From Halomonas sp. A40-4 (lineage in GTDB: Bacteria; Pseudomonadota; Gammaproteobacteria; Pseudomonadales; Halomonadaceae): DNA of 64,000 nt. Below the pieces are notes generated by a model. It made no database searches. It saw nothing but the letters and a program-made list of their open reading frames with translations, and had not been told where the DNA came from. Shown here piece after piece: positions 27,067 to 35,843 of the stretch. The translations under genes and the position numbers were made by a program. Location of the stretch: positions 2,976,001 to 3,040,000 of the forward strand of contig NZ_CP065230.1 of assembly GCF_015767635.1 (NCBI RefSeq), read 5' to 3'. Positions within the stretch are counted from its first letter, which is position 1; each line of letters starts with the position of its first letter.

Positions 27067-29589
27067 ATGGAAGACCGCAAGCGGGCAAAATGGCCCGCTA
27101 TTTTTCTTGGCCTACTGCTTATCATCGCGGGCCTCGCCCTGGCGATTGGCGGAGGGAAGTTACTTAGCCTGGGGGGCAGCGCGTATTATCTGGTAGCGGG
27201 CGTTGCCATTATCACCAGCGGGGTATTGCTCGCCCTACGCAAGGGAGCTGCTTTGTGGCTCTACGCGCTGGTTTTATTCGCCACCCTGGGATGGGCGCTG
27301 TGGGAAGTCGGCCTGGACTGGTGGCAGCTTGTTCCCCGGGTGGCCATCCCCTGTTTGATCGGCATTGTATTGCTGCTGCCGTGGTGGCGAAAATCCCTCG
27401 ACTCGCGGGGCGGCAGCGTGGCGCTTGGCCTGGCCGTCATCGCTTCGATTGGTGTCGCCCTGGCCAGTCAGCTTGACGACCCGGCCACCGTTGAAGGCAC
27501 CCTCGATACCCAGCGCAGCGACCACCAGGAGACCGTCAACCCGGCTCAGGTGGCCGGTGACGACTGGCCCGCCTATGGCGGCACCAACGCGGGCACGCAC
27601 TACTCCAACCTTGATCAGATCACGCCGGACAACATCGGCGAACTGGAAGAAGTCTGGCGCATTCAGACCGGCGACGAGGCAGGCCCCAACGCGCCGCCGG
27701 AAATCACCAACCAGAACACACCGCTCAAGGTCAACGACAGCCTTTATATCTGCACCTCGCACAGCCGCGCGATGTCGCTGGACCCGGAAACCGGCGAGAC
27801 CAACTGGTCCTTCGATCCGGAGATCAGCACCATGGGCGCAGAGAACTTCTCCGGCTGGGCGCATATGACCTGCCGCGGCCTCGCCTATTACGATGCCGGT
27901 CGCTATGCCGATAGCGACGACACCCGCGAGGCTGACACCAATAAGACGGATGGCACCCGCCAGACGCCTGAACTCTTCGATCGCGATACCTTTGATATTG
28001 ACCTGGCGTTTCTACTCTTCATGAACCCAGGCAGCGACGCCGGGGATGACGTCACGCCCCGTATGCCAAGTGCCGCTGACGTGATGTGCCCGCGCAGGCT
28101 CTACCTGCCTACCGCTGATGCCCGCTTGATTGCGCTAAATGCGGATACCGGCGAGCGCTGCGCAGCGTTTGGCGATGACGGCGAAATCGACCTGACACAT
28201 AATATCGGCGACTTTGATCCCGGCGGCTACTATTCCACTTCGCCCCCCACGGTAACCGAGAACCTGATTATCCTTGGCGGCCACGTCACCGATAACAGTT
28301 CCACCGATGAGCCCTCCGGCGTCATTCGCGCCTTTGACGTGCACACCGGCGAGCTTGTCTGGAACTGGGACAGCGGCAACCCCCACCACACCGAGCCGCT
28401 GGACGCCGGTGAAACCTACACCCGCAACTCGCCCAATGTCTGGGCACCGATCAGCGTCGATGAAGACCTGGGCATGGTCTATCTGCCCATGGGCAATGCC
28501 ACACCCGACCAGTACGGCGCCAACCGAAGCGCCAACGACGAGACCTACAGCGCCGGGCTGGTAGCCCTCGACCTTAAGTCGGGTCAGGTCGAGTGGGTCT
28601 ACCAGTTTGTCCACCACGACCTCTGGGATATGGACACACCCGCCCAGCCGGTACTGATTGACCTCGCCACCGAGAACGGCACCCAGCCAGCCGTCATTCA
28701 GCCGACCAAGCAGGGCAGCCTTTACGTGTTGAACCGCGAAACCGGCGAGCCGATTGTGCCCATCGAGGAAGTCCCGGCCCCACTGGGCGCCGTTGAAGGC
28801 GACTGGACCGCCGAGACGCAGCCGCGTTCTGACCTTAACCTGCTGCCACCGCCGCTCACTGAAAGCGACATGTGGGGTGCCACACCGTTTGACCAGATGA
28901 TGTGTCGCATTCAGTTCAATTCACTACGCTACGATGGCCAGTACACGCCGCCCTCGCTTGAGGGCAGCATTGTCTACCCGGGCAATGTCGGCGTGATGAA
29001 CTGGGGCGGTGTCGCGGTTGACCCCGAACGCCAGGCGCTGTTCACCGGCGCCAAGTACCTGGCCTTTGTCTCGACGCTGGTTCCCCGTGAAGAGGTCGAA
29101 GAGGGCCAGGGCTCGGCCAGCGAACAGGGGCTGCAGGTCAATGCCGGTGCGCCCTACGCCGTCAAACTGGGGCCGCTACTGTCGGTGCTCGGCCTGCCCT
29201 GCCAAGCGCCCTCCTGGGGTGATGTGGCAGGTATCGACCTGCAGGAAGCCGAAATAGCCTGGAAGCATCGTAATGGCACCACCCGGGACAGCATGCCCTT
29301 CGACCTGCCGATTGGCTTTGAAGTAGGCGTGCCAGCCCTTGGCGGTCCGCTGACGACCGGTGGCGGGGTGTCGTTTTTGAGCGGTACGCTGGATCAGTAC
29401 CTGCGCGGTTACGATATCACCACCGGTGAAGAGCTGTTCAAGGCTCGCCTGCCCGCAGGTGGCCAGGCGACACCCATGACCTACACCGGGGAAGACGGCC
29501 GCCAGTACGTGGTGGTAACGGCCGGTGGCCACGGCACCTTCGGTACCCAAATGGGTGACTACGTGATTGGCTACGCGCTACCGGAGTAA
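27067..29589 (+). CDS. gcd: Membrane-bound PQQ-dependent glucose dehydrogenase
   Basis: This 840-residue protein matches the membrane-bound glucose/quinate/shikimate dehydrogenase family. Five N-terminal membrane helices (about residues 10-145) hold the ubiquinone site. A large periplasmic eight-bladed propeller with repeated GxxxW-type tryptophan docking motifs then binds PQQ and calcium. The enzyme oxidises aldoses such as glucose to lactones and passes electrons to quinone. Gcd is the closest name; quinate or shikimate cannot be excluded from motifs alone. No pqq biosynthesis gene lies in the window, so the cofactor must come from elsewhere. AGGGGAACTTC precedes the ATG, and a terminator follows the stop by about 20 nt. 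Confidence 0.88.
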   Translation: MEDRKRAKWPAIFLGLLLIIAGLALAIGGGKLLSLGGSAYYLVAGVAIITSGVLLALRKGAALWLYALVLFATLGWALWEVGLDWWQLVPRVAIPCLIGIVLLLPWWRKSLDSRGGSVALGLAVIASIGVALASQLDDPATVEGTLDTQRSDHQETVNPAQVAGDDWPAYGGTNAGTHYSNLDQITPDNIGELEEVWRIQTGDEAGPNAPPEITNQNTPLKVNDSLYICTSHSRAMSLDPETGETNWSFDPEISTMGAENFSGWAHMTCRGLAYYDAGRYADSDDTREADTNKTDGTRQTPELFDRDTFDIDLAFLLFMNPGSDAGDDVTPRMPSAADVMCPRRLYLPTADARLIALNADTGERCAAFGDDGEIDLTHNIGDFDPGGYYSTSPPTVTENLIILGGHVTDNSSTDEPSGVIRAFDVHTGELVWNWDSGNPHHTEPLDAGETYTRNSPNVWAPISVDEDLGMVYLPMGNATPDQYGANRSANDETYSAGLVALDLKSGQVEWVYQFVHHDLWDMDTPAQPVLIDLATENGTQPAVIQPTKQGSLYVLNRETGEPIVPIEEVPAPLGAVEGDWTAETQPRSDLNLLPPPLTESDMWGATPFDQMMCRIQFNSLRYDGQYTPPSLEGSIVYPGNVGVMNWGGVAVDPERQALFTGAKYLAFVSTLVPREEVEEGQGSASEQGLQVNAGAPYAVKLGPLLSVLGLPCQAPSWGDVAGIDLQEAEIAWKHRNGTTRDSMPFDLPIGFEVGVPALGGPLTTGGGVSFLSGTLDQYLRGYDITTGEELFKARLPAGGQATPMTYTGEDGRQYVVVTAGGHGTFGTQMGDYVIGYALPE

Positions 29590-29610
29590 TTTCGGGTATC
29601 CCTGACGAAC

Positions 29611-29646
29611 ACGGGCGGCCTCGATGACCGAGGACCGCCCGTTTTT
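29611..29646 (+). terminator. Rho-independent terminator after gcd
   Basis: The stem ACGGGCGG(CCTC) pairs with (GAGG)ACCGCCCGT and is followed by six T. It lies between two convergent genes and could also act on the receptor transcript. Confidence 0.88.
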
Positions 29647-29666
29647 TGTCTCACATGGCTGACGCT

Positions 29667-31706
29667 TTAAAAGCTGACTTCTACCCCACCGTAAACACTG
29701 CGCCCCGGCGCGGGCTCGTAATAGCGGCCGAACCCCGCGTTTAAACGCACATTGGCGTAGTGGTCTTCGTCAAGCAGGTTGCGTACGCCAACATAAGCGT
29801 TGAGTCGGGTATCGTCCCCCAGGTGCCAGCCATTGCCCGCGCGCAGGTTCAACAGCCAGTAGTCATCAACCTCTGTCTCGTTGGCGTTATCGGCCACCAT
29901 GTCGCCTGTATACTGGGTTTCCAGCGTGGCAAAGCGATCATCGCGTCCTTCCCAGGTCAACTGGTTGACCCAGGTCTGCTCCGGCAAACCGGGGATACGA
30001 TTGCCCCCAAAGCGCTCTGTGGGGGTAGAGAAGCGATCAAACTCGTAGCGCGCCAGCGTCAAGGCGCTATCCAGTCGCCATTGGTCGGCAAACTGCCAGC
30101 CCAGCGCCAGTTCGATACCATCGCGGTCGGTATCACCGGCGTTTTGGTAGAAAGTGCGATCCCCCTCGTCATACGGCACCAGCTCATCGCGCACGCGCAC
30201 CGAAAACAGTGTCAGGTCGTAATCCAACGCCAGCGGCGCCAGATAGCCACGCGCACCCACTTCACGGTTCCAGGCTTTTTGCGGCTCAATCGCCGCATTG
30301 AAGCCGCCGCCTTGGGGGTTGGCAAACTCCGAAAACGTCGGTGTTTCAAAGGCGGTGCCGGTATTCACGTAGACCTGATGCTGGGGGCGGTAGCGATAAC
30401 TCAGCCCCGCCGAGCCGCTCCACTCATTAAAGCGGCGGTCGCCGCTCTGGTCGCCGTCGTCCTGATAACGGTCATCCACCTCTAATTCCACCTGATCAAA
30501 GCGTGCGCCCAGGGAAAGGGTCAACTTCTCGGTCATGGCCAGGTCGCCCTGGACGAAGGCGCCGGTCGAGGTGGCCGTTTGGGTTTCTTCAGCCAACTGC
30601 TCACCGACGACGCCCTGGGGGTTCACATCCTTGCGGAAGCGCTCGTCATCCTGCCGGGCTACCTCGACGCCTGCGATATAACTCAGCGGCAGATCCCCCA
30701 AGGTCACCTCATGGTGGTACTCGGCGCTCGCCCCCAGGTAATCCCGCTGGTAGCCGATGCGGCTGTCACCGACGTACGGCAACTGCTGCTCAAAATCCCG
30801 CTGGGAGATAAACCCCTTGAGGTAGAACTCACCGGGGCCGGCGGCCATGTCTTCGTACTGTAACCCCAGCAGTTGCTGGTCCACGTTTTGTCCTGCATCC
30901 AGCGCCAGCGAATTCGGCGCGGCCTGATCACGGCCTTCTGCTACTTCATCCGCGTTCAAGGCACCGGGATCCTCTGAGCGCGGGTTGTCCAACAGGTTGA
31001 CGATGGCGGTCAACGCCCGCTCGCTGCCCAGTTCCCGACGAAGCTTGGCATTCAACAGGTACTTTTCCGTCGAGCTTTGCTCCCGATAGCCATCGACATT
31101 GAGTGCCGAGAGGCTAACGTGGTGCGACCAATCGCCTTGGCTCCCCCCGGTTTGCAGGGATGTTTTACGGTAGCCATCGCTGCCTGCCTCGGCGCGCAGG
31201 CTCGAGCCGGGGTTATCGCGGCCATCGGCGGTGGTCACATCGATCACCCCGCCTGCCGCATTGCCGTAGAGCACCGACGACGGGCCGCGAATCACTTCGA
31301 TGCGCTCGGCGCTGTCCAGGTCAATCGCATCGAGCTGGGCCTGACCGTCCGGCAGCGTATAAGGGATACCATCGACCATGACCGTGATGCCGCGCACGCC
31401 AAAGGGTGCGCGGGCGCCAAAGCCACGAATCGAGATGCGCTGGCCCTGGGCGAAATTATCACGGTTTTGCAAGAACACGCCGGGCACCCGCACCAGCGAT
31501 TCATCCAGCCGAACGCGCTGCTGCCCCTGGGCAATGGCGTCCGATTCAAGCGTTGAGACGGCCGCGGGGGTTGCGTAAAGCTCGCGGGCCAACCGGGGCG
31601 CAGTGACCTCAACTGTCGCCAGTTCTGTGTCATTGGGCTGTGCCCAGACTGAAGGGGTTAGCAAGCAGCTTGCCAAGCAAACCGAGGTGGTGGTGAGTCT
31701 TTTCAC
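29667..31706 (-). CDS. TonB-dependent outer-membrane receptor
   Basis: This receptor of about 679 residues has a signal peptide ending near VWAQP, a plug domain (about 35-150) with IRGFGARAPFGVRG and RGPSSVLYGNAAGGVI, and a 22-strand barrel ending in F. The TonB-box-like ATVEVTAP follows the leader. It is a TonB-dependent receptor of the FecA/IutA broad type; its ligand cannot be named. I choose a GTG start at 31706 because GGGAGGG precedes it and a normal signal peptide follows; an ATG at 31727 is the alternative. No Fur-like box stands out upstream. It is convergent with gcd and not linked to a transporter operon. Confidence 0.85.
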   Translation of the reverse strand: MKRLTTTSVCLASCLLTPSVWAQPNDTELATVEVTAPRLARELYATPAAVSTLESDAIAQGQQRVRLDESLVRVPGVFLQNRDNFAQGQRISIRGFGARAPFGVRGITVMVDGIPYTLPDGQAQLDAIDLDSAERIEVIRGPSSVLYGNAAGGVIDVTTADGRDNPGSSLRAEAGSDGYRKTSLQTGGSQGDWSHHVSLSALNVDGYREQSSTEKYLLNAKLRRELGSERALTAIVNLLDNPRSEDPGALNADEVAEGRDQAAPNSLALDAGQNVDQQLLGLQYEDMAAGPGEFYLKGFISQRDFEQQLPYVGDSRIGYQRDYLGASAEYHHEVTLGDLPLSYIAGVEVARQDDERFRKDVNPQGVVGEQLAEETQTATSTGAFVQGDLAMTEKLTLSLGARFDQVELEVDDRYQDDGDQSGDRRFNEWSGSAGLSYRYRPQHQVYVNTGTAFETPTFSEFANPQGGGFNAAIEPQKAWNREVGARGYLAPLALDYDLTLFSVRVRDELVPYDEGDRTFYQNAGDTDRDGIELALGWQFADQWRLDSALTLARYEFDRFSTPTERFGGNRIPGLPEQTWVNQLTWEGRDDRFATLETQYTGDMVADNANETEVDDYWLLNLRAGNGWHLGDDTRLNAYVGVRNLLDEDHYANVRLNAGFGRYYEPAPGRSVYGGVEVSF

Positions 31707-31919
31707 AGGGGGTCCCTCCCGGGGCATCAAAAGAGTGTGTACAACAATGCTGCATGACTAGATGGAACGATTTCTGATGGCACGCGTCATAACCGACCGT
31801 TGGCCTCGCTAGAAGTGCTGGTGATGTCTACAGTTGAAAAAGCTCTCGTTACATTTCCGTAACCGCACTTGTGTAAAAGTGCTTGATAGAGCTATTACCC
31901 TGAAAGCAAAGGAGGCTTC

Positions 31920-32093
31920 ATGGCGTTTACCGCGACTGACCCGATCAAGATGATATTTGCGGTCATTTTACCGCCCCTCGGCGTATTTTTTGAGGTGGGT
32001 TTTAAAGGACATTTCTGGCTTAACATCCTCTTGACGCTGTTTGGTTTCGTGCCCGGCATCATCCATGCGTTTTATGTGATATTGAAGCACTAG
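31920..32093 (+). CDS. Pmp3/YqaE family small membrane protein
   Basis: This 57-residue protein has two membrane helices joined by a short turn and matches the Pmp3/YqaE/UPF0057 family. The family signatures PPLGVFFEVG and FGFVPGIIHAFYVI are clear. The perfect AAAGGAGG box seven bases before the ATG gives the start. Such proteins affect membrane potential and salt or cold tolerance in plants and yeast; in bacteria the role is not settled. A salt-stress role would suit a halophile (inferred). A bidirectional-looking terminator follows, and the deaminase gene converges from the other side. Confidence 0.9.
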   Translation: MAFTATDPIKMIFAVILPPLGVFFEVGFKGHFWLNILLTLFGFVPGIIHAFYVILKH

Positions 32094-32110
32094 CTTTTCC
32101 CAGGTAACTC

Positions 32111-32147
32111 AAAACCGCCTGAGCATGCGCTCAGGCGGTTTTTTTAT
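32111..32147. terminator. Terminator between pmp3-like and deaminase genes
   Basis: A stem of AAACCGCCTGAGC against GCTCAGGCGGTTT, followed by seven T on the plus strand, with A-rich sequence before it. It can terminate both convergent genes. Confidence 0.9.
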
Positions 32148-32149
32148 GC

Positions 32150-32632
32150 CTAGCGAACAGTGTCATGTCGCCGCAGATGCAAGGCGTGTACTTTTTCATC
32201 CCACCCATCGACCGGCCCTTCCACTGGAAGGCCTGGCACCACCTGTTGAATAGGCAGGGTTGCCACCGGTGGCGGTGCCACGCCTAGCTCGGCTAACCAA
32301 GCACCCAACTGCGCCGAAGAGCTGGCGTAGACGATACGCCCGAGTCCAACCCAGCCGTGAGCGGCCGCGCACATCGGGCAATGCTCGCCGGAGGTAAACA
32401 CCGTGGCCTGCGCTCGCGCCTCTGGCGTCATATGCTGGGCCGCCCATCGTGCCAGGGCGAATTCGGGATGCTGGGTAGAGTCGCCGCCAGCAATCCGGTT
32501 GCGATCTTCAGCCAGCACCTCACCATCGCCACTGACAAGCACACTGCCAAAGGGCTCATCGCCAGCCTTCAGGGCTTCTTCGGCAAGCGCCACGGCGCGT
32601 GCCAGGTAGCGCTGCTCTCGCTCGTCCAACAT
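32150..32632 (-). CDS. Nucleoside/guanine deaminase-like zinc enzyme
   Basis: This 160-residue protein belongs to the CMP/dCMP deaminase fold. The zinc signature is seen as THPEFALARW, where HPE replaces the usual HAE, and EHCPMCAAA, with the catalytic Glu and three zinc ligands retained. The closest family by shape is the nucleoside deaminases (guanine/cytosine/tRNA-adenosine-like); the substrate is not clear. The HPE variant occurs in this subgroup. GGAGAG precedes the ATG at 32632. It may be cotranscribed with the symporter gene upstream, 31 nt away, but a functional link is not evident. Confidence 0.82.
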   Translation of the reverse strand: MLDEREQRYLARAVALAEEALKAGDEPFGSVLVSGDGEVLAEDRNRIAGGDSTQHPEFALARWAAQHMTPEARAQATVFTSGEHCPMCAAAHGWVGLGRIVYASSSAQLGAWLAELGVAPPPVATLPIQQVVPGLPVEGPVDGWDEKVHALHLRRHDTVR

Positions 32633-32663
32633 GGGCTCTCCTCATCTAGCGTGGTTTTCCAAG

Positions 32664-33929
32664 CTACCCCTTTGCCGCCGCTGCTGTCGCTTCGTCAGCC
32701 GGTTCTTCACTTAACGACTCGCCTTCGCTACGCGCAATAACGGAGGTGCCGACCAGGTCGCCCGTGACGTTGAGCGCCGTACACCCCATGCCGACCAGGG
32801 CATCGATAGCGGTCAAAAGCGCAACGGTTTCAATCGGCAGCCCCACCTGGGCAAATACAGTGGCAATCATGATGATGCCTGCACCCGGTACCCCGGCCGT
32901 GCCAATCGACACCAGGGTACCGATCAGCACAATCTGCACCATGCTGATAAAGTCCAGCGGCGCGCCGATCACATTGGCGGCAAAGACCGCCGAGATGGCG
33001 ATACGAATTGCCGCGCCATCCATGTTCAAGGTAGCCCCCAACGGCAGGCTGAAACCATAAATACTTTTGGAAATTCCCAAGCGACGGGCGGCATTGACCG
33101 TAATGGGTAAGGTGCCGGAACTACTCTGGGTGGCAAACGCCGTGAGCATCGGCGTGCGCGCTTCGCGGAAGAAAGCGCGCAGTTTTACCCCGAACAGGCT
33201 CATGATGCCGCAGTAGATCAACAGATGCGCTGCCAGCGCGATGTAGAGCACAACGACCATATCGCCCAATGACAGCAGCGTTTCCAGGCCCTGGCGGCTC
33301 ACCGTTTCGGCAACAATCGCAAAGACGCCGATGGGGACGTAATGCAAGACCCCCGACATGACTTTCAAGGTGACCTCGTTCAGCGACTCGATCACCTCAT
33401 ACAGCCGCTCGCCCATGGCATGCTGGCGCGCTGACTGGCGCATTTTCAGCAGCGCGATGCCGAATACCAGCGCCGTAAAGATGATCCCCAGCATATTGAG
33501 CTCGGAAAAGGCGCCGATAATATTGTTCGGTACGATATTGAGCAGCGTATCGACAACGCCCGGATTGTCCGGCACCGAGAAACTGGCATCGTCATCCAGC
33601 GTCATGCCGCTGCCTGGGCTGAACAGCGTCGCAACGCTCAAACCCACCATAATCGCCAGTGCCGACGACGCCAGGTAATAGCCGAGCACCTTGCCGCCGA
33701 TTCGGCCCGCGCTGCCCTCCCGGGACTGGTTCACACCCACCATCAGGGTAAACAGCACAATGGGCACAATCAGGAACGTCAGCAGCCGCAGGAGCAGATC
33801 GCCCAGTGGCGCCAGCCAGGCAGCCACTGTTTCTCCACCCACAAGCCCGACCACGACACCCAGCACCAGCGCGATGGTGACGCGTAAAATCAACGACGCC
33901 TGAGAATAGGCTTTCCATATGCGATTCAT
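32664..33929 (-). CDS. Dicarboxylate/amino acid:cation symporter (DAACS family)
   Basis: This 421-residue membrane transporter belongs to the GltP/DctA/SstT family. It has eight membrane helices with the signature SSSGTLPITVNAARRLG near residue 270, which forms the first re-entrant hairpin. The NMDGAAIRIA segment and AGVPGAGIIM hairpin complete the substrate and cation site. It should import a dicarboxylate or amino acid with Na+ or H+. The acidic, alanine-rich C-terminal tail is not conserved. AAGGACATCC precedes the ATG. It is probably the first gene of a two-gene unit with the deaminase. Confidence 0.92.
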   Translation of the reverse strand: MNRIWKAYSQASLILRVTIALVLGVVVGLVGGETVAAWLAPLGDLLLRLLTFLIVPIVLFTLMVGVNQSREGSAGRIGGKVLGYYLASSALAIMVGLSVATLFSPGSGMTLDDDASFSVPDNPGVVDTLLNIVPNNIIGAFSELNMLGIIFTALVFGIALLKMRQSARQHAMGERLYEVIESLNEVTLKVMSGVLHYVPIGVFAIVAETVSRQGLETLLSLGDMVVVLYIALAAHLLIYCGIMSLFGVKLRAFFREARTPMLTAFATQSSSGTLPITVNAARRLGISKSIYGFSLPLGATLNMDGAAIRIAISAVFAANVIGAPLDFISMVQIVLIGTLVSIGTAGVPGAGIIMIATVFAQVGLPIETVALLTAIDALVGMGCTALNVTGDLVGTSVIARSEGESLSEEPADEATAAAAKG

Positions 33930-34047
33930 TGGATGTCCTTTACAGGATTGAATATGTTCGCAATGCTAACATTATAAGCACGCTCATTATTATATCAGTG
34001 TGGCATAGCGATATTTGCCCTGAATACGTCGGTAACCTGGAGCACGA

Positions 34048-34263
34048 ATGAACACGATCAATCCGAGCAAGCTGCACCATAGCAAATGGACGGCGGTTCA
34101 GCCGCGTAACAAAGAAAAGCACTTCATGGTTACCCAGTTGATCCGGGATGAGGATGAGAACGTCGTGGACGTTGTCGTCGAAGCGATCTATTCCCACCGG
34201 GAAACGCTCATGCCGTGGCAGCACTTGAGAGATGACAGCGTGTGGAAAATGGGCTGGCAATAA
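34048..34263 (+). CDS. TIGR02450 family Trp-rich small protein
   Basis: This 71-residue protein matches the TIGR02450 family of tryptophan-rich conserved proteins. Family features are the opening KLHHSKWTAVQPRNKEKHF and the closing WQHLRDDSVWKMGW. It is widespread in gammaproteobacteria and has no assigned function. Its own promoter must lie in the 118-nt region after the divergent symporter gene. The start at 34048 is the one that gives the conserved N-terminus. Confidence 0.88.
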   Translation: MNTINPSKLHHSKWTAVQPRNKEKHFMVTQLIRDEDENVVDVVVEAIYSHRETLMPWQHLRDDSVWKMGWQ

Positions 34264-34484
34264 CCAATAAGCGCCATGGGGTTTAGAAAAATAAAACCTG
34301 AAAGGTTTTGACACCCAAAACGATCCATGGCACTGTGTCGTCAGTGGTTAGCAAGCAGCATGGTTTCAGAAGTGTACGATCTATTTCGGCAGCCTGACAT
34401 TGTATTCCTTGTTTCACCCGCTACTTAAATCTGGGTAATACCAGGAACTTAATTAAGGCGCTTTTGCGCGAAAGGATCTACATC

Positions 34485-34691
34485 ATGGCAACTGGCACAG
34501 TTAAATGGTTTAACGACACTAAAGGCTTCGGTTTCATCGCTCCTTCTGACGGTGGCGACGATCTCTTTGCCCACTTCTCCGAGATTCAAGCCGACGGCTT
34601 CAAATCTCTGCAAGAAGGCGCTAGCGTCTCTTTTGACGTTACCCAAGGCAAGAAAGGCCTACAAGCTTCAAACATCAAGCAAACTTCCTAA
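34485..34691 (+). CDS. Cold-shock domain protein (CspA family)
   Basis: This 68-residue protein is a single cold-shock domain with RNP1 KGFGFI and RNP2 DLFAHFS, so it should bind single-stranded RNA or DNA. Aromatic residues for stacking are in place. The ATG at 34485 follows AAAGGATC; the frame is open for seven further codons upstream. The unusually long leader of about 200 nt after the previous gene is typical for cspA-type mRNAs, which carry a temperature-responsive 5' region. I did not find an exact cold-box sequence. A strong hairpin follows the gene. Confidence 0.93.
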   Translation: MATGTVKWFNDTKGFGFIAPSDGGDDLFAHFSEIQADGFKSLQEGASVSFDVTQGKKGLQASNIKQTS

Positions 34692-34731
34692 CATCCGTTA
34701 GCAGTTTGCCCGAACCTTCCGAGGTTTGGAT

Positions 34732-34759
34732 AACAAGGCCCGCTTAGGCGGGCCTTGTT
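34732..34759 (+). terminator. Hairpin terminator after the cold-shock gene
   Basis: A 12-bp stem (AACAAGGCCCGC / GCGGGCCTTGTT) with a TTAG loop lies 40 nt after the stop. The T tail is short, but position and stem strength support termination. Confidence 0.75.
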
Positions 34760-34785
34760 GCGTCTGGCATCAATGAAAATCGCCT

Positions 34786-35652
34786 TTAAAGGCGCTCCCA
34801 CCGCACCAAGCGCACGTCTACCGTCAAGGTTATCTCCCCAAGTGCAGCGGCCTTCTTGCGGCTTTCAGTGGTGGCACGGTAAAAATGCGGCGTCATCACC
34901 AGCAAATCAGCAATCGTCTCTGCATCGTCAAGCGCAATGGTATAGCGCACCGTCTCTGAACCCAGCGACGCGAAACCCGCTGGCGGTTCAGCATCACTTG
35001 CCCGCTCCGGTTTTAACGTCGGGTAGATAATATCGCGCAATTCACGCAGATGATCCGACCCCGCCTCCACCTGTAGCAGCAGGCCGCCTGGTTTGAGTAC
35101 CCGCGCGAACTCGTCAAAGACCGGAAAACCAAACATGCAAAGCACACCATCGAGCGCCCCGCTCTGAACCGGCAGGTTGGCATTGCTGCCCACCACCCAG
35201 CGGCTGTGCGGTTGCTGTTTATTATCCTGCTTGGCCGCCGCCTGCACGGCCCATTTGGAAATATCCAGCCCCATTAACGCCAACGACGTCTGGCTCGCCG
35301 CCGCATCGGCTAACTCCCGAAGGTAATAGCCCTCACCGCAGCCGGCATCCAGGCAACTGAACAACGTATCGCGGGATACCCTCTGTTTTGCGTGGTCGAA
35401 TACTGCCCGGCTCACCGCTTCGGCAATCGGCTGATAGTGGCCCGCCTCCAGAAACCGACGCCGCGCAGCCACCATCGCCTTGCTATCGCCAGGATCGCTG
35501 GAGCGCTTTTGCTGAACCGGCAGCAGGTTCACATGACCTTGCTTGGCAATGTCGAAGCTATGCCCCGCCGGGCAGCACCATGCGCTATCTGACGGTGTCA
35601 GTGGCTTACCGTCTAACGGGCAGGCCAGCGCCTGAAAAGGGGATGTGTTCAT
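34786..35652 (-). CDS. rlmA: 23S rRNA (guanine-N1)-methyltransferase
   Basis: This 288-residue protein matches RlmA (RrmA), which methylates G745 of 23S rRNA (or G748 in the TlrB branch). An N-terminal zinc-binding domain has CPLDG, a CC pair (26-27) and an H31. A Rossmann SAM-binding domain then has LDAGCGEGYYL near residue 101. The conserved KQGHVNLLPVQ segment characteristic of RlmA is present near residue 37. The start at 35652 is the only one that keeps the zinc domain. It is a single gene, divergent from the fecBCD operon. Confidence 0.92.
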   Translation of the reverse strand: MNTSPFQALACPLDGKPLTPSDSAWCCPAGHSFDIAKQGHVNLLPVQQKRSSDPGDSKAMVAARRRFLEAGHYQPIAEAVSRAVFDHAKQRVSRDTLFSCLDAGCGEGYYLRELADAAASQTSLALMGLDISKWAVQAAAKQDNKQQPHSRWVVGSNANLPVQSGALDGVLCMFGFPVFDEFARVLKPGGLLLQVEAGSDHLRELRDIIYPTLKPERASDAEPPAGFASLGSETVRYTIALDDAETIADLLVMTPHFYRATTESRKKAAALGEITLTVDVRLVRWERL

Positions 35653-35747
35653 GCCAATAATGCCTTATAGAGAAAGCGAACCAGGCGCAGCATGGTACCG
35701 CATCGCTTCAAGAAAGATAGCGGGCAGTGAAGCAGAAACCCTCAATT

Positions 35748-35766
35748 GATAACGATTTGCATTAGA
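35748..35766 (+). promoter_or_regulatory. Fur-like box upstream of fecB-type gene
   Basis: Thirteen of 19 positions match the Fur consensus, with the first half-site GATAA and the CATTA part intact. It lies 78-96 nt before the FecB-like start codon, consistent with iron repression of the import operon. Confidence 0.6.
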
Positions 35767-35843
35767 CTCTGCATCATGCCATCATTCGTAGCTTTCTCTC
35801 CCCGCATGGGCTCCTTGAAAACCGCGGCCATCAGGAAGCTGGA

